A stretch of DNA of 64,000 nt, taken from the NCBI RefSeq assembly GCF_028769735.1, contig NC_088171.1, positions 60,874,216-60,938,215 of the forward strand, given 5' to 3'. Shown here piece by piece: positions 1 through 15,076 of the stretch (positions are counted from its first letter, which is position 1; each line of letters opens with the position of its first letter). This DNA is from Zonotrichia leucophrys gambelii. Lineage: Eukaryota > Chordata > Aves > Passeriformes > Passerellidae. Position numbers and translations under genes: made by a program. Below the pieces are notes generated by a model, which did no database searches, was not told the DNA's origin, and saw only the letters and a program-made list of their open reading frames with translations.

Positions 1-3000
1 AATTCTCTGAGGTGCTTCCACAGCTAAAAAAGCTTGAATTTGATTCAGTACTTACTTTTTTTAAATTAAATATTTATGAGAATTTCACTTGTAAGGGATC
101 AGAGCAAGATCCTGAACAATGAGCTGATTTATTGCTGCTCTTCCAGTTGGAGATAATGTGAAAGGATCTTGGCAGCCTAATGAAGTTTTTTATAAAGACA
201 CAGCTTAAAGCCCATAAAAAAGTGTCATTATGTGATAGCTGGTTGAATGCATTTATTGTCCTGTAAATATAATTGTTTGTTAAGCAATCAGCTGGGTTTT
301 CTGAGTGCTATCAGCAACGACTTTTCTTTGAAATCATGTTGGATTTAATGTATATTCCTATTCCAGGACTAACTCTCTTCTAGTTTTTTTAATGTTTACA
401 GCAGCAGAAACTCCACTGAAATCTAACAAGTCTCTGTATTTAATCTGATGCAACTAGCAGGATAGCACTGGGCTTGACATTGTGATGTGTGCATCATCCA
501 AGCCCTATACTACAACTCACACCATTGTGTAATACATCAAAATTCATCAGAATGTTGGTACTCCTCCTCTCTCTCACAGTATTTTAATAGAGAAGTTGAT
601 ATCTGAGCAATGATGTCTTAATTAAAAGGACAGTTAATTATTTGTGATGAAGACAGGGGAATGGGGAAGCTTCACTGCAAATGATTTTTTGCATGTTTGG
701 ATTCTGCTGAAATCGTGATCTCTCTCTCTGTTTGTATAATGCTCCTGCATGAATAATGCAGTTAGTATCAACACTTATTGGCCACTGAAACTTTTTTAAA
801 AATGTAAACTGCTTAGAAAAGTTTTCAGAATAAATGTCTTCTGAGAGTTATTCTATACTATTAATTGACTGGTTTGGTTTTAATTTCTGGGTTCTTTACT
901 TCTTATCATATTTTAAACCATTTCTTAAATAAAACTATCATGTCCTGTACAAGAAGCTTCTCCTTTAACTTGACTTGTAATATATATTTTTATATGCTGC
1001 TATATGTTTCTATTTCTTTCACAAACAGAAACAATTCCCTTGGCTTTCTAATACAAGTGGAGATCTTAAGTAGATGCAGCTTAGATACTTGAAATCACTG
1101 GGACTCGAGGTGTGGATTCTGCCAAGCTGAATCTTCAAGTGTTGATTTAAACTCTTTACACATTGTGGCTTCACCTTGAAGCTGAGGTGTAGTTTGTAAT
1201 CCTTGTCTCCAGTTCATGAATGGAGCCTGGTTCTTGTTCTCTCTCCATTTACCTATATTGAGGTGTGCGCAACACCTCCCTGATTTCAAAAGTGACTGTA
1301 TGCAAAACAAAGCAGATTATTCTTTCTGCAGTCCAGTGGGATGAGACTGTTGGTGATTTAGTTTTTGTCCACCTGCCTGCTTCAGGCTCTGGAGCCTGGG
1401 ATGCCACAGCAGGACACAGTTAAACTGAAATGGGACAGGCAGCTCTGGGTGTGCTGCAGTGATACCAACAACTGTGGGTCGTTCCGTGGTCTCTGTACCT
1501 TGAGAGAAAGCAACACATTGCCCTCTTTGTGTTGAGGAGGAGAGTAACACAGAAGCTGAGAGGTAGTGGGTGTAGGAAGGATTTCCTGCAAGCTTTTCAA
1601 TCTGGGCTGTGTGCTGAAGCCTGGGAAGAGAAGTAAATTGCCAGATGGCACACTTGTCACCATCTTGTCCTGCTTACCGTCTGACAGGAAGCCTTTGCAG
1701 CTCCTTGCTTCCTTGATGACAGGCTCTTTTGATTTGATCCAGCCTGTTTTAAGGGAGGAGAATATCTGGGAGGTGGGTGTGCATGCCTGTGAACTGGATT
1801 TTAGAGAACCCTACCATTATGGGAGTATGTGTGTGCAGTGCCTTTGCACCTTGAACAGCAGCCTGCACAGAGGTTTGGTGATGCATTGCTTTTGTCATCT
1901 AGATAGGATCAATTTCAAATATCAATGTTTCAGTATTTATTCAGTGTAGCTTCTGAAGCTTGCTTTGTGGAAGTATCCTTTTACCCTCTTTAGCTCTCTG
2001 TGATTTTAAGAGAAATATTATCCCAAATGGCTCGCTCTCTGAGGGAATTGGGGGGTCTGCTTTGGAGGGGCAAAGGCATAAATTAAAACCTCATTCTTTC
2101 TGCTGCTAAGAAGCAGAATAGAGCTTAATTAAGTTTGAGGCATGACACTTGATTCAGAGGAATGTACAGCAGATAGGTGAATCTCTTTGTTGTTCAGGGA
2201 CTAGCTCTGCTGAGGCATGCTGTGTGGGGACGTGCTGTTGCTGTAAAACAGCTCTTGAATTCATGGTCAGGAGGTGGTAGCACCTTACAGAAGCTTGCTA
2301 GGCTTTAGGTGGGGCTGAGGGGCTGTTATCTCCACATCCCTTGGCAGCTGGGGCTCACTGATCCTCCTGTGAACATCTCAGTGCCCCATCTCCTGCTTGC
2401 TGCCCTGCACTTTCACGGCATTTAGGCTAAAATGGGTAGGTCCTGCTTAATCAGACATGGAGAAGGAAAGAGCTAGAAGCAAGCTGAACTTCTTGATCAA
2501 GCCTTACTGCAGAGGGTCATGGAACCTTGGCACCTAAAATAAATTATATGAATGCTGTGAGTGGTCTCCAGCCTTTCTAAACTTACTGGAATAAAGGTTT
2601 GTGTGTGCAGTGGCTAGGGGAGGGGGTCCTCATTCCTGGCTCAGTCTGCTGTAATGCAAACAAGAGATATTAATCACAGACCAGCCAGGCTGGATGTGTT
2701 TCAGACACACATCTCGCCCATCCCTCACTAACCAATTCATAAAGCTCCCTGGTGATGGGGATTCCACATGTCAGACAGGAGTCTATAGTCAGGCCCTGGA
2801 TCATCTGCCCTCCTTGCTACTTTAGCTTCCCATCTTTTGGCATACCTGTTAATTTTTGCTTGTCAGTATTTTTTGCAAATATTGTTGATTTTTCTCATTC
2901 ACTAGCAGGGCTATTTGATCTGTGTCTGATTTGATCTGTGTCTGCAGACCCAGTGTACATGCTTTATAGTGTGAACAGCTCAGTGCACTTTAGTGCTCAA

Positions 3001-4318
3001 GATCATAGAGCTCTTTTGTAAACAGAGAGAAAAAAAGAAAGAAAGAAAATACCCTCACAACTCTTTTTTATTTCCTTGAAATGTGCCCTTAAAAGCATAA
3101 TAATGCTCTCAATGCTCATATAGATACCTTAAAAAAAGTAAAAAGAAAACACATTCTTTCTAATCCCTACTACATCCTTGGAGTTGGATGATGAGTATTT
3201 CAAAGTGTGTTCTGTCAAAGCTTTTCTGACAAGCAGTGATTTTTTTCTGTGAATCTTAAACTTCAAAAGATAGGAGTATTTAGTAAATGAATTCATTTCA
3301 AAGGATTAGACTTTCACTGCGGATGTTTTTGTCTGCTTTATTTCCCTTGAATCTTATAATTGCATCTCTCTCCTGTACCTGCAACAGATTAATAATCTTC
3401 CTTTGCTTTCATCACACTCCAGTGGCTTTGGTTTGTTTTTATCAGCTGCTTCTAATAGTTTTGATTTTCTTTACTTAAATCTGAAATGGAAGCATCAGTG
3501 GCAAGGTAATATGGTAAGTGATAATAATATGCAATGATGCCTTCAATCTCCTTTTTTCTCACCTCCCCCCCTCACTCTAATGACATTCACACGATGGCAA
3601 AAGTAAACAAAGAGCACATGTATACAAAAAGGGAGAAAGGTCTTTATTTTGCTGAAATAGAAAGTTCTATATTTTGCTGAGCTTTTATATTGCTGAAATG
3701 CTAAATTGATGCTGGTCTCTGTGTACGGGCCCATGGCATGAGGTGTAAAATCTATGGATTAAGGGCTGCAGTACAATGCTAGCAGTCTGTGGTCTGACTG
3801 ACCATATAGCTGAGATTATATTGACATTTCTGCACCAGCCTGGAGAAGGTGGTAACTGGGAGCATGTGTCACATATTTCAGAGCTTTCTTTTCTAGGTTC
3901 TCCTTCTGGAGAGGCCAGATGCAGTCACCACCAGGCCACTTGCAGTGCCCCTGCTGAGCAAACGTGCTGCAGCAGGAGAGGGAACCCCAGTGAAGGTGGG
4001 CTGTGTTTTGTGCCAGAGGAACTGGCAAAGCTGTGCCACAGAAAGAGCAGCAGCTCCCTTTACCAAAGAGCACCTCAGAGGGTCCACAGGGACTCTGGGC
4101 CACTTCTGGGACCTGGATGAGTCCTTGATTTCTCCTTTAGTTTTGCTGCTATTGCCTTCAGTTTGGCTTCTCCTTTCTGTTTGTCTTTTGTGAATTCTCT
4201 GGTGAATTCAGTGAATGGGTTTCTTTCCCTTGAGAAAAGGGAAGGTACCTCCCATTTTCCAGCCACCAGGAGATATGGGTCATTTAATAGGAACACAATA
4301 AAGCCAACTATCACAATA
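1..4318. other. Non-coding host DNA, no gene recognised
   Basis: AT-rich sequence with short open frames only. None has a recognisable domain or codon pattern. A perfect 16-bp tandem duplication lies at 2913-2944, and a short AAAG-rich tract at about 3031-3049. The part from about 3880 to 4130 is more GC-rich and has overlapping open frames on both strands, as expected from base composition rather than coding. I see no promoter, RNA gene or transposon that I can defend here. Confidence 0.6.
2913..2944. repeat. 16-bp perfect tandem duplication
   Basis: The unit ATTTGATCTGTGTCTG occurs twice head to tail (2913-2928 and 2929-2944) with no mismatch. This is a simple local duplication, probably from replication slippage. 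Confidence 0.9.
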
Positions 4319-4324
4319 ACCTGG

Positions 4325-4881
4325 TGTGGGGGTCCCAGTTGTTGGTTTCTCTGGGTCTGGATTGAAGGCACTTGAGACAGGAGTTCATGTTTGGACTCAA
4401 GTGTTTATTATTTCTCATCAGTAAAACAGTCTCATGACTGTGAGTTCGGATTTTCATTGGAAGGCACAAAATGGCTAACAGTCTCTTGTTACAAGGTCTT
4501 TTAAGACTAAACTATCCAATTAAGTACTGACATCTAAATTATTTTCCCTTTTAATCCAATAACTGATCCTAAAAAGCCCACAATGCAGGCTTTTCTGCCC
4601 AATTACAAAATGCCACCCAAACCCATGAAGAGGAAGGAAGAAGAAGCATGAAGAAGAAACTCAGGATGACACCCTGTGCCCTCCATCTTGCTTCCATCCA
4701 CAACATACTAAAAATCCCAAAACCTAAATTTCTCAACAAGTGATACACATTCACTACTCTCTATAATCTATTTCACACTTTAGTGGATTCTAGTCCGTCT
4801 TGAAGTCTAGGAAACTTTCTCCATGGGTCAGGGCACCCCAGAGCAGACAAAGAAATATTCCCAGTGCCCTGGGTTTCCACA
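4325..4881 (-). mobile_element. Solo LTR of an endogenous retrovirus (minus strand)
   Basis: On the minus strand the block begins TGTGGAAACCC (at 4881) and ends in CCACA (at 4325), so it has the TG...CA ends of an LTR. The flanks are ACCTGG (4319-4324) and ACCTGT (4882-4887). That is a 6-bp target duplication with one mismatch, which would fit an ERVK-type integrase. The complement of AATAAA is at 4404-4409, correctly placed for a poly(A) signal in an antisense LTR. The sequence resembles a songbird LTR family I have seen, but I cannot name it. No internal retroviral sequence adjoins it, so it is a solo LTR left by LTR-LTR recombination. Confidence 0.75.
4404..4409 (-). promoter_or_regulatory. 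Poly(A) signal of the solo LTR
   Basis: TTTATT on the plus strand reads AATAAA on the minus strand. It sits about 80 bp from the 3' end of the antisense LTR, so it would mark the R region. Confidence 0.55.
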
Positions 4882-4887
4882 ACCTGT

Positions 4888-7800
4888 GCTAGTTATAGGC
4901 AAGGATGTTACAGCCCTTGATCTTATTAGTGTATGTGTGTAAGGGTTTAGGGATGGTGCTCCAAGATTTAGTATTCTCACAAAAAACCCCCTGCCTCTCT
5001 GCTACAGGATTTTCTTTGAAGCTTTGCTTTGGCAACTGCTATTACCTGTCCCAGGAAAGAAGGAATAAAGGCAGACTTCTTTCCACAGGCAATTCCAAAA
5101 CTCTTATTTATAAATGATCCCATTATTTATTCCTGCTGTTTTTATTGCTGCAGTTCCTAGAAGCTTGTGTCATTCAAAATTAATTTAAATTTAAAGAGAA
5201 GTGTTTTAATATCTAGTTCCAAACCCACTGAAATCAGTGTAAAAACTGTTTGTAATTTGGATGGGAATTTGTATCTTAAATCCAGACCAAGCTGACATGA
5301 TGGACATGATTTATGTACTCAGTCTGTGCCTTTATCAGCTATCTAAAGTTATGGAGAGGTGGAACATTTTCAGTTTGGGGGCTTGAGGAGAGAATAGAGT
5401 TACATTGTAAATAGCAGGATATTATTACTGACTCAACAATGCTCTGACAATGTTTCATAAAAAGTTTTCATGGCCACCATAAAATTTAATTTTTCCTCCT
5501 GTTTTGTGGTGGTGCAATATTCTGTCTCTGAATGCTTTGTGCTCTTTTGTTTGTCTGGGTATTTGTGTTTAAACCAATACACAGGCTCAGTCTGTTTTAC
5601 ATGTACAATGTGTTGAGCAGTTAATGTCAGCATTAGGATAAACTATTTACAGTATATCTGCATGGATTTTTACACTATTTAATTAGGGAAGAGATTTTTT
5701 TATCTAAGATACAGGGTGTGCATTGCTCCTATTGCGTTGTTAAGGAGTGGATTGAAAGTTTTTCTGTGATCTCTCAGATAATTTTTTTGTCTTTCTCTGG
5801 AAAGTGGCCTTTCCTCCACAGAGAGCATAATGACAAAAATATATCCCTTAAGATTTAACATGAGGAGAGAGAAAGAGAAACAAAGGTCATTGGTCTTTGA
5901 AGACAGGTGGAATATAAAAGACATGTCTCCTGTGCCGCTGTACAGACAACTTAATTGTGTGGATTTTTCAGTGTTAAATAATGGATGCTATGATCTGTCA
6001 TGGGGCAGTTTTTTAAGGTTTGTATGTTACACAGTGGATTGACTTAGACAATTTTTTAGCTAATAAGTGCACATGAACTACAGAGAGAACTCATGGGAAT
6101 ATCAGTTTTCCTCTTTTTAGTATGCTGTAGGAGGTCTGAAGCTGAGCATGCAGTGGAATGTTATTTTTATTATGATGCCGTTCTCTCAAATATATCACAA
6201 CAACAACCACAAAATCAAGAAAGCACATTGTGGACTTTGTTTTTTCTCTGTGTTCCCTCTGACTGGGCTTGAAGACTTCGGCTTTCAAGGCCATGAACAG
6301 GAATGTTACGGAAACGCGCGACTAATTTAAAATTCAAAGATGTTTCAAAAGATGAATAAACACATTTGATCAGATCATCCTGTGTTCCTGAAGGTTCTCT
6401 TTTCGTCCTTCAGAACTCTATAGTGATCCAGGCAGAGGTACAGCCTGCACACACGATCTGAGTGCCCACTGTAGATGCAGGGAGCTGGGCTGGCTCTGGG
6501 CTGTTTATCAGTCTTGCCCAAGCCTCAGTGTGATGGATCTCTTGGGGCACTGACTGCAGGCAGTGGTCTGCAGTGCTCCATCACTCCAGGGCTTTGAGAG
6601 TCTGCTGCTGTATTGTGTGCAAATGAAGCCTTTTGTTCGATGAGATTGACAGACATGTTTGGGCAAATAAAACATCTAATTTGAGTGATCTAATTGCTGA
6701 CTCTAAAATGCTGTTTGCACATTACACTGTTTAATTACTTCAGTCTAGTAGTTGTCTAGCAGTGTCTCAATCTGTTATATCTGCCAGAATTAAAGTGGGG
6801 GAAAGGAATTTATTTGGGTGTCATTCACTGTGCAACAATTGTACAAAACCTTAAATGGAGAAGCAATGTTTGTCCATTTTAATACTTTTTGTTACAGTGC
6901 CACAATAGCATAAAATAAGAAAAAAAAAATCTATGCGGCTTCTCTCCAAGGTTTTGTGGTTCTTGACAGCAGTAAAATGTAGTCTGAGAATGCAGTTCAC
7001 AAAATGAATGCCAACAAAATGCAAACTAGCATAGTCTTTACATTTTTCCAACACAGCTCTTAAGATGAAATGAAATTATATGTGAGTATAATGGGAAGAA
7101 TAAATGCAATTAGCCACATTGTGCACTCCGCTCTATTTAATTCAAATTGTGAGAGCACAACTTGTATTAGCTTTATATATAGCTCCATGTAACTCACAGC
7201 TCTCAGCAATCTTACCACAGTTATGTACATTCTTTACAAGGGATGAAAAAGTAACAAAGCTGGCTATCTTTTCAGAACATCACATTGCCTTCTAAACATG
7301 TGCTTGCATATTTGTAATCTGTTGTCCTCTTGGTAAAGCTTGTCTAAGAAAAGTGCTGGAGTGGGAATGGAATCTCTATATGCAGCTGCACATCACAGTA
7401 GTTTTAAATCAAAGACTACCCCACCTCGTGGAGAAAATACACATCATTGCTGCAGTATTTTCCCTTTGCTATCCTCTTGGTTATGAGTATTGCATTTATT
7501 ACTTTGATCATTTCTATTGGTTCACATTTGTGGCAACCTGTGTCTTCTGCAAAGGTTGCATGAGGCATTGTACAGTGCCTCAAAGTTTACCGGGTTTGGT
7601 TATGAGGGGGAGCACTGATTCCCTAAAGAATGCTTTCTTGGGGAGCAGTATCTCCCACAGGCCAAGAAGCTATGAAACAGGATTTGCCTGGAGTGCCCTT
7701 TTGCTGTCTTCTGCCATTTAATGTGATCAGCATTCAGATAAACACAAAGAGAACCAAAAAGAAGTAGTTCTTTTTTTAACACTGAGTTGGGCCTTGGTGT

Positions 7801-10800
7801 CACACCCTTCTCTGCACATCTGACTTCTGTAACTCCTTGGGAACTTTGAATATGAGACTATAAATGCAGAGGCAAAGCCGTTATTTATATATTTAAGAGT
7901 GCCATGTGGCACTGGCTTGTTTTGAAAGAACTGCATGTGTAAGGTAAGCATCTGACTGACCTTTCTGTAATTTCTCAAACTTTGACTTTTTCCCCCTCCT
8001 TCCCAAACCTCATCTGCTCACAGCTGCAATCCTACTCTTTGCTACGAGTCACAGTCTGTGTTTGTTTCTGAGGGATCTTTCCTGTGTTGCAAGATGGGAA
8101 CCAGCAGAGATGTAAGCACTGTAGTATATTCCCTGAAGCTTCTCTAAAATGTTTATGCCAGTGGCAAAGATCCTGTTTGACATTTCAGCACAATAGGGTT
8201 GAACGCAAGAGCTTCAGGGACTGCTGTGCACTCTGCTGACATTCACTTGCCTGCAGTGGTTGGAGGAAAAGTCCCATTGCACTTGGTTTCTGCTCCTAAC
8301 TTATCAGTCTCTTGTCTTTGTTAGGCTCTGCTCTTAAATTGAAACTGCTTCTTCACATCACTTAGGCTGCACCTCAGGTAGCAGACATGTAGGCACATCT
8401 GGGTCAATTACTTGACTGCTGCTGGCCCTTCCTGAGTATATCTAAATCCCTTCTAAGTCTCCCCTGGATGAATCATCTCTTAACCTGTGTATGGGGGGTA
8501 TTTTCAGTTTGAGATGGCTGCTCAGCCCATGGGAACAAACTGATGTTTGAGTTGGCGCTGTTAGCAGCTACTGGTGTGACCACTCCATTCCATATATTAT
8601 CCATGTTCCTTCCTCCTAAGATGTTTTTGAAAACTGTGGATAGCCTTAGAGCTAAAAGTAAAATATGTGCTGGTCATATTGCCTCTTCATCTCACCTCTA
8701 AATAATTTTTGAAAGCTCTAGAAGTGTTTAATTGGCAGAGAAGCTGAAAAAATTAAAATCCCAGATCAGACCATGACTTTTCAGACATGAAAATACCATG
8801 TCTTGGTTCTTATTCTATGAAAGACTTGGAGTCTTTTTGCAATAGTAATTCTGATAAAGGTGTAAATTCCAGTATTGATTTTGGACTTTACTATTTTTTT
8901 GTGTACTTACATATTACTAGGAATCTGTTTTATAATCACACTCATAGACTCTTGGTGTTGCACGGAATTGTGGTTGACTGTATTCATTTTTATTGCAGTA
9001 TTAGGGCTATTCTGATTGGTTAAACATACTACAAAAAAAAATACAGGATTGTACTTGAAATGAAAATAAGTTTTAAAGTTTCCTGTTGTTTGTGATATAC
9101 TTTTGCTTTTCTACTGAGCATAATTTTAGTAAATCTCTTTGTAATTTAAGATTTTAATAAGGATCTAAGATATTTTCCAGTCTAACTAGGTTAATTCTGA
9201 GTTCTCATATTCATTATCAGCAGTTCTCCTATAGCTCTGGTGGTGTACAAAGAAAGCAGATATCAGAAACTCTTTATTTAGGTGTTTTTAAGGGGGTACC
9301 AGTAATGATGAGTAGAACAGTCTGGACAAACTATAAGCTGCTTTGTCTTTATGTCTTACTGCCTTTTAGCTTCTCCCCAGCTATTTTAGAAACTTCAACA
9401 TTTGTTAGTCTTTTGCTTTTATTTAATTCTGTGCTCCTTCTATTCTTTTAGAATTCAAAGAATCCAAGTTCTCCACAGCAACTGCTTTCACAAACTCAAG
9501 ATTTGAAGATTTAAGGTAGGTTCTGAAATTGATTTGATATTTGTCACATCCATCAAGACAATGAAAGTAATACTAGTAGTGGTGATATTATTAATGATTT
9601 GCCATTCCATGTCTTAGATGAATCAAATGTGAGAAAATGTTTACAACAGATTTATGAAAAAGAAATGTTGAGCAAAAGAACACATTTCATTGCAAATGTT
9701 GCAGAAAATTTCCAAAAACTGGAGTGTTTAATTTTATTTAATTAGACACTGTGGAAACACATATCTTTTCCATTTTCTATAAATAGATTGTCTTCCTGAT
9801 TAAATTATTAGTACTGAGCAAACATAGGAGAGAAAGGGGAACAAGCAGTGACTGATAAAGACAAGTCACAGATGTTTATTTATCTAATTCATGCAGCAGT
9901 TTTAATCTGCTGATAGATTCTTTGAAAGTTTTGATCAGTTTAGTGGGATTATGAGATAAAACAGACAAAATTCAATAAAAACATTAAAAATAGAGAAGAT
10001 TTGATTGGATTTCATTATTAGCTGTTTTGGTTGGTTGTGGGGTTTTTTGTCTGGTTGGTTTTTTTTTTTTTGTTAGGAAAAGTAAGGTTTGTGACATATG
10101 GAAAGATGGTGGCTTAGGAATGTTAGATCATAAATTTTCAGTTGGATAGACTTGATAGAATTTTCTATTAATTGAATTTAACTACCATTACCTGCTCCTA
10201 AGTCTTCCTTTTAGCTGATAAATTAAAAATAATCCATTTAAAATGTTTTATTTTTGTGCTTATTTTAGGGATATATCTAAAGGAAACCCCCATACTTAGG
10301 CCTTTCCTGTACAGCATTGCAATTTCTTTCATATTTCTCAGAGTTAAAAGCAACCCAGGATGAACATTTTAAACTTATCTACATGTATACTGCATGCTAA
10401 AGAAGCTGTGTGCTTTTTTTTTCAATAACTAATTTTATTAAATTACTATTACTACCTGCTTTTTATAAATATTTTGCTCTGTTTTGGGAGGGAAAAACTC
10501 AACATACATTAGTTTTTTATTACTTGTGTCACTTGGACTGTTTCTTCCTTAAGAGTGTAAGGCAATAATTTTAGAGATTAAAGAAATTTCCAGAAGTTTC
10601 AAGAAAATTTTGCCAAGTAGAGTCAGATATCTTGCAACATGACCTAGTTCTAATGAATTTCCTGCATTTGGGACACAGCCTTGGAGGGTGGAGCTGAATC
10701 CTGCGGCCATGGGTGGAAGGCATCCATCATCCCTGCAGCACACAGGCGCAATCAGCAGGTTGCTCTGGTGGTGGTGTGCTGGCCATTCAGCTTCCAAAGG

Positions 10801-13800
10801 TCCTGCTGTCCCCAAGCCGTCTGGGTGCTCCCTCTTGGGGCTGCTCCTGTTTTGGCTGCTGTGCTCCTGCTCCTGCCAGGTACAGATGCTCCTTTAATTG
10901 TCCCTCTTACTTTCACTTAGCAAAGTGGCTGAGCAAAATGGGTCTGGCTGTGAAAGCCAAGGTCTCACAAATTTCCTGGAGAGCAGCAAAGGTTTTTACA
11001 CAGCTGGTTTGTATCCCTGGCTGTTCTAAGCCACAGAGCTGAGGGTTCAGCTTTGCTATCTTTAACCATTCACAAGATTGCTGAGCCAGGTTCTTCTATA
11101 TTAAGCATGGAGAGAGACAGGCTCTTCTAGTGCCATGCTAAGAGGAATGAATCACCTTTTAACATGCCAGCCTGGTGCCTGATGCACAATCAGCAATGAT
11201 GTTTAGCTGCTGAATGAAAGAAGTTTTGTAGGAGGACTCTTGTAAAGAAGGTTGTGCCTGCAGAAATGCATAGCAAATTCACTGTGCAAGTGAGCTCTGG
11301 TTTTCTTTTATTCTCCGTGTAACTGTTTGTGTTCAAGTGGAATGACAACAACATCAAGAAGTGCAAGTAAATCTTGGCATATGTTTGCCATCAGGTGACT
11401 TAAATGTGCCCCCCTCATCTTTCATACTTTGGCACATAAACAGAGTAATAGGTCAGAAAGTTAACTATTAGCCAAGTTTCAGATCCTGCTGATGAGTGAT
11501 GGTTGGTGTTTCACTGGCCTGGCAGCTCTCTTGTGATGCTGGTGAGGCAGGTGTTCTAAGCCAGTCATCAGTATCAGATACAGCTTTTAAATAAACTCAT
11601 CTATCACGAGTATTAACGTTTGGGCAGCAGTTGCCCAGCTGTGCTTAGGCTGTGGCACTGAGCATGTCAAGTGTCACCTTGCACAGACAAGGTCAGGAAA
11701 AGAGTTTCCCCAGGGCTGTTAATGTCCTTGTCAATGCAAGCCAACAGACATCTTCTGACAAAGTGTGGGCAGAGAGTGGGGGGAGGAAATGCACTGTGTG
11801 AACTAATATAAATTCAGGCTGTGCGAAATCCCTATGGGTTCCAAGGCAGAACCAGTGATTGAGGAGGATTGCAGGCAGTCCTGTGGTGATGGAGGATGAG
11901 AAGGATTCATATCTGACCAGGTATAAAGGGTGTAGCTGATCAAATGCTTTGCTTCTGTCAAACAAAAAGAAAACAAAAAGGGCTTTGAATTAAGAAAATA
12001 CTTAATGAAGAAGCAAAGAGAACAGAAACATTAGCATTGAATCTCTGCCCCCTTACGAGGGGTTTGGAGCCTGTCTGTGTTCTTGCTTTATCTCTTCAGA
12101 GCAGATACAGGTTTTTTTTAATAGAAAAACTCCGGAGATGAGCCCTGACTGCATTAAAATGTCATCTCACAAAGCAGGGGCTTTAAAATAGGATTTTAAC
12201 AGAGTATTGCCCAAGCAGGCCATGAATAGTAAGCAAAGATATAATGCAAAAGGAGACCATCTTACTTAAATGGGTTTTATTAGCCAACCTCTAAACACAC
12301 TAGATATGGGTAGACTGAAGTTACATGTGGTATTCACAAGCTTGATTCTCCTAGTAGGTAATTTTGAGTTTTCTGCAACAGATTCACACTTAATGTGAAG
12401 TTTTCAGAATCACTGTAGCCTTAGAAGATGAAATATTCTTGAGGGGAAAATAAATAGTATTTAATTTAAAGGGAAGTATGTCTTATTGCTGTTAAAATAT
12501 AAAAATCAAATTACTGTGCAGGAGATGAAAGTGGATCAAGGGAAATAAAAGTGGATCTTCAGTCAAACTTTCATTTAAACCACCTATATCTCGATGAATT
12601 TCATGCATAGTATTTCAGATAAGTTTTTGTGAGGTCTTTTTTGGGTTTTTTTTGCACAAAACCAGAAGTCTGCAGTTTGCAGTAGCTGCAAAAGTAGATT
12701 TCACCTGTTCTGCACTGGTTTCCAAACTGTTGCCTGTGGAGGGACTTGTTTCACTCTGTGCTCTTCCACAGACCCTATGCCCTGGCTTTATTTGAAGCTT
12801 TTGTGCTATAACATTCATGTTGCTAAGGATGTGGAAAATGTGAGGCTCAGAGGAAGGAAGAGAAGAATTGCACTACTTTACCAAGTGTACCGTGCTGTAC
12901 AGAGGTAAATGTGCTTAGCTATCATCAGAGATTCCTTGTATAAAATTTTTCAAGTGAAAATCTGAAACTGAGCTTTGAACTTGTCTGTCAGTAGCCCTCT
13001 TCTATAGCTATTTGTCTGCTTTTCCTCTAGGTGAGTTTTTCTTTAGGATTTGTTTTCTTTTTTTTTTTTTTTTTTTAATGCTGGAACATTTGATCTATTA
13101 TCTCCTTTTCACATAAGTATTTGCATGGAATATATAGTCCTGTGTCTCTAAAATACACCCAATCTGGGACCATCTAGGTCAGATCATGAGCAGTAAAGTT
13201 GTCCCCAGAATTTAAATCCAAATTTGGCATCAGATTGGAACACATTGCCAGAATAACACTCCCTAGACTTTAAAAAAAGCATGCTAACACATTCACATTA
13301 TTTTGAATGGCAAGCCCTGTTTCTGTCCTTGGGCTGAGCCTTAAACCAATAGTGTGGCTAGGGGATTATTGTTAGTTGAAGAAAAAGTATTAGCTCCAGT
13401 TACACAGAAGACTGAGAACTGTGAAATCTAGAGGAAAAACTCAGTACAAGTATCATTTTGGAACAAAAGGGGAACAGGAAGAAAAAAAAAGCCATCAGCA
13501 ATATTCATGGGTTCAGTGCATTATGCCACATATTTTGTTGGCTTCCAAAGGCTTTCTCAGATTCCTGCTGTTCCATGGCTTTCTCTTACCCATATGGGTG
13601 AGATCCTCTGACGTTCCTAACTTCAGTGATCAATTTTGATTTCACCAGTTGTCAGACAGCTGAGAAGCTGGCTCACATTACCTGTCTGAAGGTCTCTGTG
13701 GGTGACTGACTTCCATGGACTTTAGAGAAGATGAGAACTGTCTGCACCTGCTGGAGAGGCTAGAAAACAGAAGTCCTAGTTCTTCTTCTCTCTTGGTGCA

Positions 13801-15070
13801 AGCAAGACCAAGTTCCACTGAATTAGATGAATTAGCTGTTCTCTGGAGCTGCAGATGAAATGAGACTCAAAAGCAGCTATTTAGTAACAACATAGATAAT
13901 GGCTAATTCAAAGTATGACAGAGGTCAATAAAGAGTGAAGTCTAATTGCACAGTCCCATGGAAATAATAACCTTTTGTGATAAATGCTCAAAGAAAGCAC
14001 AGGGAGATAAGTTGCTTGCATGCTTGTTTAGATATTAAGATCTTTTATTGAAAGTGTAAAGACTGTAGATTCAGTGCGGTTTGCGTAATTGAAACAGCAG
14101 AGAGGATAAATTTTGTTTTAAGGAATTGGCAGTGATACAAATTGTTCAACCCTCAATGTTTAGAAGATCCTGAAATAGGCTTAAAAATGAGACTCAGCAA
14201 ATAATCACTGTTTTCTTACATTTACTTTCTGAGCCATTAGATGTGGGTCACATTTTGTTTTCCCAGTTATATAATCCCTGGACTCTAGTCTTTGCAGCTT
14301 GAAAAATACCTGTTATTATCTGCCTGGCAATGAAACTCTGAGAGCTAACAATAGCCTAAAAGTGACACTGAGTCTTTAAAAGATCAAATCAAGTTTTGTA
14401 GTTTGTCAAACAAAACCGTTGCTCAAGTCAATGGGTCTGCAACAGAGCTGATGGTTAAAAAGGGGGAAAATTGTTTGATGTATGGAGACTGAATCTGATG
14501 CTTAGAAGCAGAGGTATAGGAAGATATTTCAGTCAGCTTTCAGCTGCAGTCTGCTTGCAGCCCATGTAATCCAGTAGCTGCCAATTCATTAGGATAGCCT
14601 CTGAGAGGATTAGTCTGTGTGAGGCTGTACAATGGCCAGGAGTGGCACTTGGTGCCTGCCAATGAAGGCAGAGTGGCTGCAGCTGGGGGGGTTTCCAGGG
14701 CACCCCGAGTGCGGGGCTGCTGCCTTGGCACCGAGCAGATCAGGCTTCCCTTTGTCTCCACAAGGGCTGCAGGCTGCCAGCATCACTCCAGGATGAAAAG
14801 CCTGGTACTGGGCCCTCCACAGAACGTGGTAGCGGAGTAAATGCTTGGGAGGCACCTGCTCACTCCTTTTGCATCCTGGCTCCACTGAGGACGGGCATCT
14901 CTGTTGCCACATTTCTCTTCACAGAGAAAAGCAAGGCACAATTCTTCCCAAGGATTTCTGAGATTCACAGTCTCTGAACCTCAGAGAAAAGGAAAACACA
15001 ATTCTTGCCTCACTTGCTGTGCCTGTGTTGTGCTAAAGTAGAATGCAATATGGAGACTGTTTATCCAAAG
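4888..15070. other. Non-coding host DNA, no gene recognised
   Basis: About 10 kb of AT-rich sequence. Open frames are short and unrecognised (the longest about 122 codons at 7353-7721). Homopolymer runs occur, for example T runs near 10060 and 13060. The part at about 10680-11040 is more GC-rich with overlapping open frames in several frames, which I take as compositional. I see no LINE, LTR or RNA gene that I can support. Confidence 0.55.
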
Positions 15071-15076
15071 TGAGGA